From contig NZ_JAOTBG010000012.1 of the NCBI RefSeq assembly GCF_025628805.1, positions 1-33,185 on the forward strand: a stretch of 33,185 nucleotides of DNA, given 5' to 3'. Of the stretch, positions 1 to 7,074 are shown piece by piece. A program made the position numbers and the translations under genes. Position 1 is the first letter of the stretch. Each line of letters begins with the position of its first letter. Below the pieces are notes generated by a model. It was not told the DNA's origin. It made no database searches and worked only from the letters and a program-made list of their open reading frames with translations. Source of the DNA: Anaplasma capra (GTDB taxonomy: Bacteria; Pseudomonadota; Alphaproteobacteria; Rickettsiales; Anaplasmataceae).

Positions 1-20
1 AGTCTATCCTACCAACGGCA

Positions 21-36
21 TCCCGCTTATACGGGA
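21..36. other. Short inverted repeat downstream of lpdA
   Basis: TCCCG (21-25) and CGGGA (32-36) form a 5-bp stem around a 6-nt loop, about 27 bp beyond the lpdA stop. On the minus strand no U-run follows the stem, so it does not qualify as a classical intrinsic terminator. The first 62 bases otherwise show no gene that can be supported, because the window edge cuts the context. Confidence 0.25.
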
Positions 37-62
37 AAATACCCCTGGTGGTGCCTTGCGAG

Positions 63-1478
63 TTAGCCGTTTATTGGCTGGCCCAGCGCAGCCAGCACGG
101 CCTCATGCATCATCTCCGATAGGGTGGGGTGCGGAAATACGGTTGATAAGAAATCCAGATCGGTAGCCTCCAGCTTTTTGCCAATCACGTATCCATTGAT
201 CATTTCTGTGACTTCCTCCCCTACCATGTGTGCACCAAGAAGCTCTCCGGAATCGGAGTCCAGAATGACCTTCACGAAGCCGCTGACTTCTCCGGAAACC
301 ATGGCTTTTCCACTGCAGCTTGCGCTGGACACCCCCACCTTAATGTTGAGGCCCTGAGCCCTAGCCTGTTCTTCCGTAAGCCCTATGCTGGCAACTTGCG
401 GGATAGAGTATATGCAGCTTGGTATATTATGCAGTGCAAGGGGATGAGGCTTGCTTTTTAGGATTCCATCGGATGCGGCAATGCCCTCAACACATATGAC
501 CGCCTCGTGGCTTGCTTTATGCGCAAGACATGGTGGGCCTGCCACGTCGCCAATGGCGTACAGCCCGGGTTCGTCTGTGCCGCACAACCCATTGGTAACG
601 ATGAAGCCACTCTTATCCAAGGTGGCTTTGGTATTCTCTAGGCCTAACTCCTGTGCATTTGGGATTACGCCTATGGCAGCTATTGCCTTGTCGCATTCCA
701 GGGTAACCAGTTTTTGTGTTCCGAGTTTGACCTGTGCCTGCATTGTTGGACCTGCCTTCCTCAATGATTGCACCAGGCCCCCGGTTATAATTTCGATGCC
801 TTGCGCTTGCAGGATCTTCTGCATGGATTCCGAGACTGTTTTGTCCTCTAAAGGCAGAATACGGCCCTGCATTTCTACTATACTGACCTTGCTACCCATG
901 TGGCTATAAAAACTGGCGAATTCCACTCCTATGGCCCCGCTGCCAATAATCAGAAGAGATTTAGGTAAGGCATTAGGTAGCATTGCATCTTTGGCGGTCC
1001 ACAGCATTTCTTCATCAAGACCGGGTACTAGCCTTGCTCTAGCTCCCGTGGCCAATATTATGTGCTTTGCCGTAAGGGTAGAGCACTTACCCTTTTCTTG
1101 CTTTACTTCGACTTTTCCGTGTCCTAGTAGCTGGGCGTAGCCGCGACAGACTTTAACACCGTGCTTTTGCATTAATCCGGCAACGCCGTGCCCGAGCTTG
1201 CCTACGGCATCTCGGGAGCGCGTCACGATTTTAGTGATGTCCGCGCTTATACTGCCACTAACTTTAATGCCGAAGGAGCCGGCCTTGAGTAGCTTACCGT
1301 ACACCTCGGCGGATTTTAGCAACGACTTTGTGGGAATGCATCCCCAGTTGAGGCACACCCCACCTAGGCTCTCCTCCTTCTCAATCAGAGTTACGCTGTA
1401 ACCTAGCTGTGCAGCGCGTATGGCCGCAACGTACCCACCAGGGCCGCTGCCCACAACTATGAAGTCACAGCTTTCCAT
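63..1478 (-). CDS. lpdA: Dihydrolipoamide dehydrogenase (E3)
   Basis: Flavoenzyme that reoxidises the dihydrolipoyl arm of 2-oxo acid dehydrogenase complexes using NAD+; cytoplasmic. The 471-aa product has the full family length. The N-terminal FAD Rossmann motif GSGPGG is at residues 10-15. The redox-active disulfide is in CLNWGC (42-47) followed by IPTK. A second NAD-binding GxGxxG (IGSGAIGVEF) follows near the middle. The FAD-ribityl motif YAIGDV lies in the second half. The C-terminal catalytic dyad is HPTLSE (His450, Glu455). The ATG start gives a compact MESCDF leader directly before the Rossmann strand. It is transcribed away from the 833-aa orphan across a 204-bp gap. No E1 or E2 gene is in the window. 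Members of this group often carry two E3 paralogs, so whether this one serves pyruvate or 2-oxoglutarate dehydrogenase is not visible here. Confidence 0.97.
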   Translation of the reverse strand: MESCDFIVVGSGPGGYVAAIRAAQLGYSVTLIEKEESLGGVCLNWGCIPTKSLLKSAEVYGKLLKAGSFGIKVSGSISADITKIVTRSRDAVGKLGHGVAGLMQKHGVKVCRGYAQLLGHGKVEVKQEKGKCSTLTAKHIILATGARARLVPGLDEEMLWTAKDAMLPNALPKSLLIIGSGAIGVEFASFYSHMGSKVSIVEMQGRILPLEDKTVSESMQKILQAQGIEIITGGLVQSLRKAGPTMQAQVKLGTQKLVTLECDKAIAAIGVIPNAQELGLENTKATLDKSGFIVTNGLCGTDEPGLYAIGDVAGPPCLAHKASHEAVICVEGIAASDGILKSKPHPLALHNIPSCIYSIPQVASIGLTEEQARAQGLNIKVGVSSASCSGKAMVSGEVSGFVKVILDSDSGELLGAHMVGEEVTEMINGYVIGKKLEATDLDFLSTVFPHPTLSEMMHEAVLAALGQPING

Positions 1479-1534
1479 AGAGCCCGAAAGTACATACGAG
1501 ATGGCGGAATGATATTAAAAATGGCGGACGCTAG

Positions 1535-1571
1535 CAACGGAATTTTGTTTTTTGCGTACAAGCTTCCGTTG
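1535..1571. repeat. 8-bp inverted repeat in lpdA/orphan divergent region
   Basis: CAACGGAA (1535-1542) is exactly mirrored by TTCCGTTG (1564-1571) with a 21-nt T-rich loop. It lies about 57 bp upstream of the lpdA start and about 110 bp upstream of the 1683 gene, where an operator for either divergent gene could sit. No function is demonstrated. Confidence 0.35.
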
Positions 1572-1626
1572 TTCTAACCCGGTTCAGGGCTGACAAGCGC
1601 AGTACGCTTCCGAAAGAAGTTGCTTT

Positions 1627-1669
1627 TTAACAGCAAAGTTAATATTTTAAGCCACTTATTAAAATATTA
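1627..1669. promoter_or_regulatory. TTAA dyad array (candidate operator)
   Basis: Four TTAA tetramers occur at 1627-1630, 1639-1642, 1647-1650 and 1659-1662. They form two TTAA-N8-TTAA dyads offset by exactly 20 bp. Overlapping the second dyad is a perfect 11-bp inverted repeat, TAATATTTTAA (1640-1650) with TTAAAATATTA (1659-1669), around an 8-nt loop. The array ends 13 bp before the ATG at 1683. The alphaproteobacterial regulator CtrA is known to bind TTAA-N7-TTAA. The spacing here is one base longer, so CtrA is only a suggestion. The symmetric AT-rich dyad is what is actually seen. Confidence 0.5.
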
Positions 1670-1682
1670 GGGATTTTTTAAG

Positions 1683-4184
1683 ATGTGGCAACCTAAATCA
1701 AATGAGTCAGCTCGGCCTCGCGAAAATACATCGCATGAAGCTGACACGAAATCATCACCTACTACAACATCTATCGACACTAACCATGACAAAGAAACAA
1801 TAGGTAAGTTAAATGCACTGCATACCAAGCGCAGTGCAGAAGAGTTGCCTGAGAAATTGCCAGAAGAATGGCAGGTTATTGGCAGCAGCTTGCGCAAGGC
1901 CAGTTATAAATTTCAGCAAGATAGGCAGCGACATTTGGATGCATATGGCCATGTAGGGCGCCATGACGGGCACGTGCCAATAATATCAGAACGCAAAATA
2001 AGTGCCGAACGCGCACTAGTAGAGGATACAAACGCGTTGCGCTTTCTGCGCGGCAGAAACATGCAATTTTGGGGAAATGGGGTGAGAGCCTTTGCCATGT
2101 ACTACGTTAGAGCTTCAAATGGTGGGTGTGACCTGCATTTCAGGGCCCTCTCCGATGAAGGTGTCCAGACGGTAAGGGTTAATGATCATCCTATTTCTGT
2201 GCAAGATGTACGTAACTATCAGCCGGCATTTGTCGCTTTCGATGAGGGCGGAGTGCACAGAGTGGTTGTTGCCATGCTGGAGCGCGAAACTCCTAAGGCA
2301 TTAGCCGCTGCGCATGCAAAGGAAGTGGCAGTCAAGGTGTACTCTGTTGATAACTCCAATGCAATTAGCATTGTGAACGAGAAGAGCATAAAGCTAAACG
2401 TGAACGGGCGTCTTGCCGGTTTATATTGCCAGCCACTGTCCGTCACCAGAGACGATGCGGGGAATATTATCGTTGTTAGTAAAGCAAGGGATAGGAGGGC
2501 AAATCCTTCAGATCAGGCATACGTCATGTGGAGGCTTTCTGGTAAAGATTTCAGCATAATTAAGCCACGCGGCAGGGCTGGAGATATATCCAGGCATTTA
2601 TTTAGCCGTGCGGGTGCGAATCCCAAAGCAGGTACGCCAGAGCAACTTATTGTATGGGGAGCAGGAGCAGGTAAACTGGGCCTGACCTATGTGGGTAGGT
2701 ATATACAAAGTGAGGGACAGCGCTATGCTATGCCGTATAAGGCATACTACGCAGACATTCCTTACACGAAGAGTCAAACCGCTGAATGCTTTTGGGGTGC
2801 TTCTGGGTGCCATATTGAGGGCCAAGCAGCTGTTTTGTCTGAGTTTGGTGTGATTGACTTTGTGCGACATATTGAAGTTCGGGGCACGCGTTATGTTGTG
2901 TATGTAGACGAACAGAATAAGCAAAGCACTCTGAACATAGCAGCACACGTTGGGGACGTACAAAAGGTCTTTCATCAGGTCCTTAACTTCGATACTAAGC
3001 CAATTTCAATGAATGTGAGGCACGTGCAGGATGACAGCGTTGGCATTACTGTTGTTGATGAGGTAGGTGTAATGCGTATGTATGAGCTGAACCTTGCCCA
3101 ACTAATGCTGGGTAGCCGAGAATCTCGCGCATATAAGGCTGCAGTAAACTGCAGTGTCCTAAATGCCCATGAGTTTATTGGCATTGCAGGTCAGGGGTCG
3201 CAACTTGTACCGCGCACTAACGCTATTGGTACTAGCGTGAGTACGGTTTCAGTTGTCACAAATGGCCGAGAAAGTGATGGAGGTCCACGCCTTGAGGTGA
3301 CTGAGTTTGAGTATCCTGTAGGGCATTTACAGACATCAAGCAATCAATCGGAGGCTACTGTTTCGGAGGCCACGCACGATGAGTCCACTATTGGCACAGA
3401 AGTTTCTTCTAGTGTTACCCAGGACAGGATGACAGGAACTAAGCTGGGTATCCACAAGGAAAAGGCACCTGCGCACCGTGGCACTAACCCGCCATCACCG
3501 ATTGCGGCGTCTGAGGCACAGAACGCCACCGGAGATTCCGCTTCCCATGAGCATTTCGCTGGTAGTACGCATGATGCAACGATTGTGGCCGGTGCTGCAC
3601 TGCAAAGCTCGGGTATGGGGTCTCAGTCTGCAACTGCTGGCGTGAGTGCCACTCACGGAACTGTAGACATGGTTCATGGAACAGTCAATGCAGGGACTCC
3701 TGGCGCTCGTGAGCGTATATCCAGGACATCACCTGTAGTTACTACCACTTCGGGGTCCTCATCTAGAGGTGTAGACCCTATTGTGGATCAAAATGCTACA
3801 GCTTTGAGACGGGGCCGCATCCGTGATCCTGCAGACAATTTGCTTGCGGGCGTGACTGGTGTTGGCGCTACCAACAATAGTAATCCAAGGGTTGCTGGGT
3901 TCTCTGGTGGTGTTGAGGCGGGCTCTGGTAATGATGCTGCCACATGGGCAACTCTGGCCGGGGGACTAGCCATATGTGCATTATTGGTGGCTCTAGTTGC
4001 TGCATTTGTTGCGAAATATCGCAGGGTTGGTAGGTTTCGCAATGAAATATATCGCATAGACAACGATGAGAATGTGAGTCTTTGCGAATCCTGGCCGCGG
4101 TATTCCTTCATAACTGATGGAACGTCTGAGCAAGTTTACCCGTCGCCAGTAGAACGTGGGCACACCGGCGCAAGCGGGGTTTAG
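1683..4184 (+). CDS. Lineage-specific 833-aa protein with C-terminal membrane helix
   Basis: I do not recognise this family. The product has no N-terminal signal peptide. Residues 1-70 are polar, charged and probably disordered. Residues 95-510 look folded and rich in beta strands, with scattered Cys and Trp. Residues 510-745 are strongly Ser/Thr/Gly/Ala-rich with many His and Asn, suggesting a flexible linker. A single strong hydrophobic helix covers 755-777, followed by the basic stretch KYRRVGRFR and a 56-residue tail. This suggests a membrane protein with a very large N-terminal domain, or a tail-anchored or secreted effector; orientation cannot be decided from the sequence. The ATG start at 1683 follows an AT-rich dyad array, and no strong Shine-Dalgarno is visible. 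The reading frame is intact, so it is probably under selection. The gene is followed after 97 bp by the GspL/PilN-like unit. Confidence 0.85.
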   Translation: MWQPKSNESARPRENTSHEADTKSSPTTTSIDTNHDKETIGKLNALHTKRSAEELPEKLPEEWQVIGSSLRKASYKFQQDRQRHLDAYGHVGRHDGHVPIISERKISAERALVEDTNALRFLRGRNMQFWGNGVRAFAMYYVRASNGGCDLHFRALSDEGVQTVRVNDHPISVQDVRNYQPAFVAFDEGGVHRVVVAMLERETPKALAAAHAKEVAVKVYSVDNSNAISIVNEKSIKLNVNGRLAGLYCQPLSVTRDDAGNIIVVSKARDRRANPSDQAYVMWRLSGKDFSIIKPRGRAGDISRHLFSRAGANPKAGTPEQLIVWGAGAGKLGLTYVGRYIQSEGQRYAMPYKAYYADIPYTKSQTAECFWGASGCHIEGQAAVLSEFGVIDFVRHIEVRGTRYVVYVDEQNKQSTLNIAAHVGDVQKVFHQVLNFDTKPISMNVRHVQDDSVGITVVDEVGVMRMYELNLAQLMLGSRESRAYKAAVNCSVLNAHEFIGIAGQGSQLVPRTNAIGTSVSTVSVVTNGRESDGGPRLEVTEFEYPVGHLQTSSNQSEATVSEATHDESTIGTEVSSSVTQDRMTGTKLGIHKEKAPAHRGTNPPSPIAASEAQNATGDSASHEHFAGSTHDATIVAGAALQSSGMGSQSATAGVSATHGTVDMVHGTVNAGTPGARERISRTSPVVTTTSGSSSRGVDPIVDQNATALRRGRIRDPADNLLAGVTGVGATNNSNPRVAGFSGGVEAGSGNDAATWATLAGGLAICALLVALVAAFVAKYRRVGRFRNEIYRIDNDENVSLCESWPRYSFITDGTSEQVYPSPVERGHTGASGV

Positions 4185-4210
4185 TCTACCTTAACGTTTT
4201 CCAGCCTACA

Positions 4211-4237
4211 CTACCGGCCGGGTAGGTCCGATCCTAC
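4211..4237 (+). promoter_or_regulatory. Two mutually exclusive hairpins before the 4282 gene
   Basis: CTACC (4211-4215) can pair with GGTAG (4221-4225). Alternatively GTAGG (4222-4226) can pair with CCTAC (4233-4237). The two stems share the middle segment, so only one can form at a time. They lie in the 97-bp gap between the 833-aa gene and the next gene. There is no U-run, so a simple terminator is not supported, and the stems are only 5 bp. Confidence 0.25.
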
Positions 4238-4281
4238 TTAAGTTAGGGTGTACCAAGGGGTTGGGTGTCCGGTCTGGTAGT

Positions 4282-5721
4282 ATGGGTTTTCTTAAGTTGC
4301 GTCATGGAAGCGAGATTATAATTCTTGTTGGAAATAATGGCGCAGTTGTGGTAAACGTAGTGGGCGGAGAGGTACACGACAAGTGCTTTGTCGAAAGCTT
4401 GAGAAGCAAAGAGTGGAATTGTGTAAAGTCGTGTATTCTCTCCAACAAAAAGTCCAAGGTCTACTTCGTGCTGGACCACTCAAGCCAAGTCTACACAAGG
4501 CACTCTATCCCTGCCGCCAGTGCGTTTGTTGCTCAGTCAATTGCGAAGGAAAAATCTAACAACGTGGTGAGCTGCAGCGAGCTTAGCGCGGCGTTTTTGA
4601 GCTCTGAGCGTCCCAATGATGACGGAAGTTGGGAGTATGTGTTCGTTGAAGGCAGCATCCAAGACGAGCTTTTTAAAGGGCTACTCGAGCTATCCTCTGA
4701 GCACTTGCTGGGCGGCTTCAGGGGGGCGCTACTTCTCTCAGTGGAGTTGGCAAGCATTGCGAGGGAGATTGGGTCAAAGGGGGGGCTATCACAGAAAAAG
4801 TGGATGATCTTCATGGTGTATACCAAAGCGGGAGATTTTCGCCAGGTGGTTCTCCGCAACGGAGAGCTATTTTCATCTCTTGCAGTGGATGTGCTTGATG
4901 ATGAGCGTGAGATGTCAGACATAGTGGCGGGGAAAGTTCACCAGGAGATACAGAATTCCTTACAGAGTATTGGTGCCACTGGGGAGGCTTGCGACAATTC
5001 CGATGTGGGAATATGCCTTGTGGTCTCAGGTAACGTGAAATCAAGCCTTTTGGCGTTCGATTTTAAGGGTGTGTGCATCAATATTCTCACTCCTTACGAG
5101 CTTGGCAAGCTGCTAGATACCAAAGGCTGTGTAGGAGTGAGTGGCGTATACTGCGACACCGTCATACTTTATCATATTGCCCGGCGTGCCAAGCATACGC
5201 TTCTGTTGCGCACGAAAGACACTATTGCCTTCAGTAGGGCCCAGGCACTGCGGAATGTGGGCATAATTCCCACCTGCTTTGCAGCTTTCATGGTTGCTGT
5301 GCTCAACACGCTGTGGTTGGTAGAGATTTCCAACTACAAGAGCAGGGAACCTGGGCTCAGAACGAAGGTTGAGCATCTAACCGGGGAGTTATCCAGGCTT
5401 CGTAACGACAGGGAATTTATCAAAGTCAATGAGATGTATGAAGCAGTCGACTTGTACCGGCTACTTTCTGCTGCCAGCCCGTGCCCACTCAGAAACGCTG
5501 TTGCACCGCTGAACAGATTGAACGAGAAGAATTTTGATATCACCAGCTTTTCATGGTCGGCTAATGAGGATTTGAAAATTGTAATCAAGTTAGGTGTGGA
5601 TATAAAGTCGGAGGACAGCGAAACAGTGGTACGCAAGCTCTCGGGTGTATTCACTGATTATGAAGTCAGGGTGGTGCCCAACGCGGGGAGCACGGCTGAT
5701 GTTTATTTGGAAAGGGGATAG
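4282..5721 (+). CDS. GspL/PilN-like inner-membrane protein (tentative)
   Basis: The topology is a cytoplasmic N-terminal region of about 325 residues, one membrane helix (about 326-348, rich in Ala, Val and Leu), a charged coiled-coil stretch (about 353-390), and a small periplasmic C-terminal domain (about 405-479). The last domain reads as strand-helix-strand, with DLKIVIKLGVDI then a helix then YEVRVV. That is the pattern of the ferredoxin-like domain of PilN/GspL, in which a leucine-rich segment ending in a proline precedes it (LYRLLSAASPCP). The N-terminal half could be an actin-like PilM/GspL cytoplasmic domain, but I see no diagnostic nucleotide motif. I chose the ATG at 4282; an in-frame TTG at 4261, directly after an AGGGG, would add 7 residues. 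The next gene starts inside this one, which implies co-translation. Family assignment is inference from architecture only. Confidence 0.8.
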   Translation: MGFLKLRHGSEIIILVGNNGAVVVNVVGGEVHDKCFVESLRSKEWNCVKSCILSNKKSKVYFVLDHSSQVYTRHSIPAASAFVAQSIAKEKSNNVVSCSELSAAFLSSERPNDDGSWEYVFVEGSIQDELFKGLLELSSEHLLGGFRGALLLSVELASIAREIGSKGGLSQKKWMIFMVYTKAGDFRQVVLRNGELFSSLAVDVLDDEREMSDIVAGKVHQEIQNSLQSIGATGEACDNSDVGICLVVSGNVKSSLLAFDFKGVCINILTPYELGKLLDTKGCVGVSGVYCDTVILYHIARRAKHTLLLRTKDTIAFSRAQALRNVGIIPTCFAAFMVAVLNTLWLVEISNYKSREPGLRTKVEHLTGELSRLRNDREFIKVNEMYEAVDLYRLLSAASPCPLRNAVAPLNRLNEKNFDITSFSWSANEDLKIVIKLGVDIKSEDSETVVRKLSGVFTDYEVRVVPNAGSTADVYLERG

Positions 5722-6340
5722 GAAGTCTGTGCTACGTAGACGCTGCATATTACAGGTGGTAGCGCTTGCAATTTTGGGAGTACTGTGCTTTGCGCTAAGG
5801 CATGTTTATGACAACATGGCGCGACACAGAGAGGTGGAAAACAGGCTGCAGCTGAGTATTGCAAGAATGAGTGCTGCAATCCAAAGCGTCCGCGAGCATG
5901 AAACCCAGCTCAACAATAACTTTTCTGTCTGGCGGGAAATGCTGGATACGCACGTATATTCAAGTGATGGCGGGCGCGGCGATGGGGGGTTGCAGTCTGT
6001 AATCCGCAACCTGTGTAAGCAGCATAAGGTCATTATCGAGGAGCTCACAGTGTCTGACCCCATAGACATGAGTGATGACTATAAAAAGCGCTACACAAGA
6101 GTTATCAGAAGCACAATTCGCATGCGATTCAAAGCATTGACTGACAAGCATGCCATCATGCTGTTGCACGCGATAAAATATGACATTCCAGGTTTTATTT
6201 CCGTAAAGCTCATTGAGATGGCTAAGGAACGAGAGATAACACAGGAAGTTGCGGCATCGCTCCGTCATGGGTCCGTTATTCCGACCGTTAAAGGCGAAAT
6301 AGTTCTCAATGTGTATGGAATACATGGTAGACATTTATGA
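5699..6340 (+). CDS. GspM/PilO-like single-pass membrane protein (tentative)
   Basis: The product is 213 aa. A basic N-terminus (residues 1-15) precedes one membrane helix at about 16-34, then a polar coiled coil (35-75), a Gly-rich hinge (about 88-98), and a C-terminal alpha/beta domain (100-213). This domain contains IRMRFKAL, a helix, FISVKLIEM and GEIVLNVYGI. The layout is that of PilO/GspM, which pairs with PilN/GspL through coiled coils and ferredoxin-like domains. The start at 5699 is favoured because GGGGAG lies at 5685-5690, 8 nt upstream. Upstream in-frame starts at 5645 and 5660 lack this and would add a poor leader. The gene overlaps its upstream neighbour by 23 nt and the downstream gene by 4 nt (ATGA), indicating one translationally coupled unit. 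Sequence identity to known families is too low for me to confirm. Confidence 0.8.
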   Translation: MFIWKGDRKSVLRRRCILQVVALAILGVLCFALRHVYDNMARHREVENRLQLSIARMSAAIQSVREHETQLNNNFSVWREMLDTHVYSSDGGRGDGGLQSVIRNLCKQHKVIIEELTVSDPIDMSDDYKKRYTRVIRSTIRMRFKALTDKHAIMLLHAIKYDIPGFISVKLIEMAKEREITQEVAASLRHGSVIPTVKGEIVLNVYGIHGRHL

Positions 6341-6861
6341 TCAAGTACATCCGCTGGCTAACACTTCTGGCTTTTGTGCTGTGCTACACCCCTGAAGCTT
6401 TGTTTGCGGAAGAATGTATTGGGCTTGTATATGCCATGATGGACTGCAGCGCGTACAAGTGTGTTGCGCAATTCCACGGAGGGTCGGTAACCTACGAAAT
6501 TATTGGGATTAGTGATGGAAGCTGTAAATACACTGAAAGGGACAATTCTGGGTTTACGCTATGCAGGGTTTCCAAGAATGACTTCTCGGCGATTTCCAAC
6601 TACTTAGTCCAACTCTTGACCAAGAGCGGTAACATAGACATTGTGGCCACGTCACGCCTTAGGGCTGAGACGTGTGACTTCTACAAAACCAAGGGTAACA
6701 GTTTTGTGAAGATGGGTAGGGAGCTGAGCAGCTCTGATGTCAAGAACATTGAGCGTGCTATAGAGCTCAAGGTTCGCAACGACGAAGCAGGGGAAATTCG
6801 CAGTATGTTTTTTACTGAGGAGGATGTCAGCAAACTAGTTACACAAGCGCTCAAAAAGTGA
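6337..6861 (+). CDS. Secreted cysteine-rich 174-aa protein of unknown function
   Basis: The N-terminus is a classic Sec signal: basic MIKYIR, a hydrophobic core to about residue 18, and a probable signal peptidase I site after ALFA (residue 24). The mature protein is about 150 aa and has six cysteines (27, 37, 42, 63, 76, 113), which could form three disulfides. The C-terminal third is helical and highly charged. The ATG overlaps the previous stop as ATGA (6337-6340), so it is translated with the GspM/PilO-like gene. By position it could be the periplasmic partner of that pair, comparable in role to PilP or GspC, but it lacks a membrane anchor and I see no PilP motif. I do not recognise the family. 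Confidence 0.8.
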   Translation: MIKYIRWLTLLAFVLCYTPEALFAEECIGLVYAMMDCSAYKCVAQFHGGSVTYEIIGISDGSCKYTERDNSGFTLCRVSKNDFSAISNYLVQLLTKSGNIDIVATSRLRAETCDFYKTKGNSFVKMGRELSSSDVKNIERAIELKVRNDEAGEIRSMFFTEEDVSKLVTQALKK

Positions 6862-7001
6862 TCCGTGTATGCCTCTTCGAATATGTGTCTAAATCTTTCT
6901 GGAGTGATCGCCCTGCTACGCAGATTGCAGATCATCAATGCCAACAAGATTGAGAGATCACCAAAATGGGTGTAAAGGCATGTCAGCCAGGCATTAGTTC
7001 C

Positions 7002-7030
7002 TTGATTGCCTGCTATGCAGGTGGTACCAT
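7002..7030 (+). promoter_or_regulatory. Promoter of the metallo-hydrolase gene with palindrome in the spacer
   Basis: TTGATT (7002-7007) and TACCAT (7025-7030) are separated by 17 bp, a good sigma-70-type match. The spacer holds an inverted repeat, CCTGC (7009-7013) and GCAGG (7017-7021) around TAT, which could be an operator. The predicted transcription start near 7037 is downstream of an in-frame TTG at 7006, which supports the ATG at 7075 as the translation start. The rest of the 213-bp gap (6862-7001) shows no gene or clear terminator. Confidence 0.5.
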
Positions 7031-7074
7031 GCCTGCTGCCTGTTGGAGCTTATGCGTGGGGTTTTTTGCAAGGT

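Noticed and set aside
1640-1669. Intrinsic terminator for a leftward transcript at the AT-rich inverted repeat
   Set aside because: The stem is almost pure A/T, so it would be unstable in RNA, and the nearest leftward gene starts downstream of it. An operator role fits better.
6862-7001. Intrinsic terminator or tRNA in the gap after the secreted protein
   Set aside because: Only a weak, interrupted stem (ATCAAT/ATTGA) is seen, with no U-run and no tRNA T-loop signature.
7006-7074. Upstream TTG start adding 23 residues to the metallo-hydrolase
   Set aside because: The predicted promoter -10 box lies at 7025-7030, so this start would precede transcription; the ATG at 7075 begins at the first fold strand.
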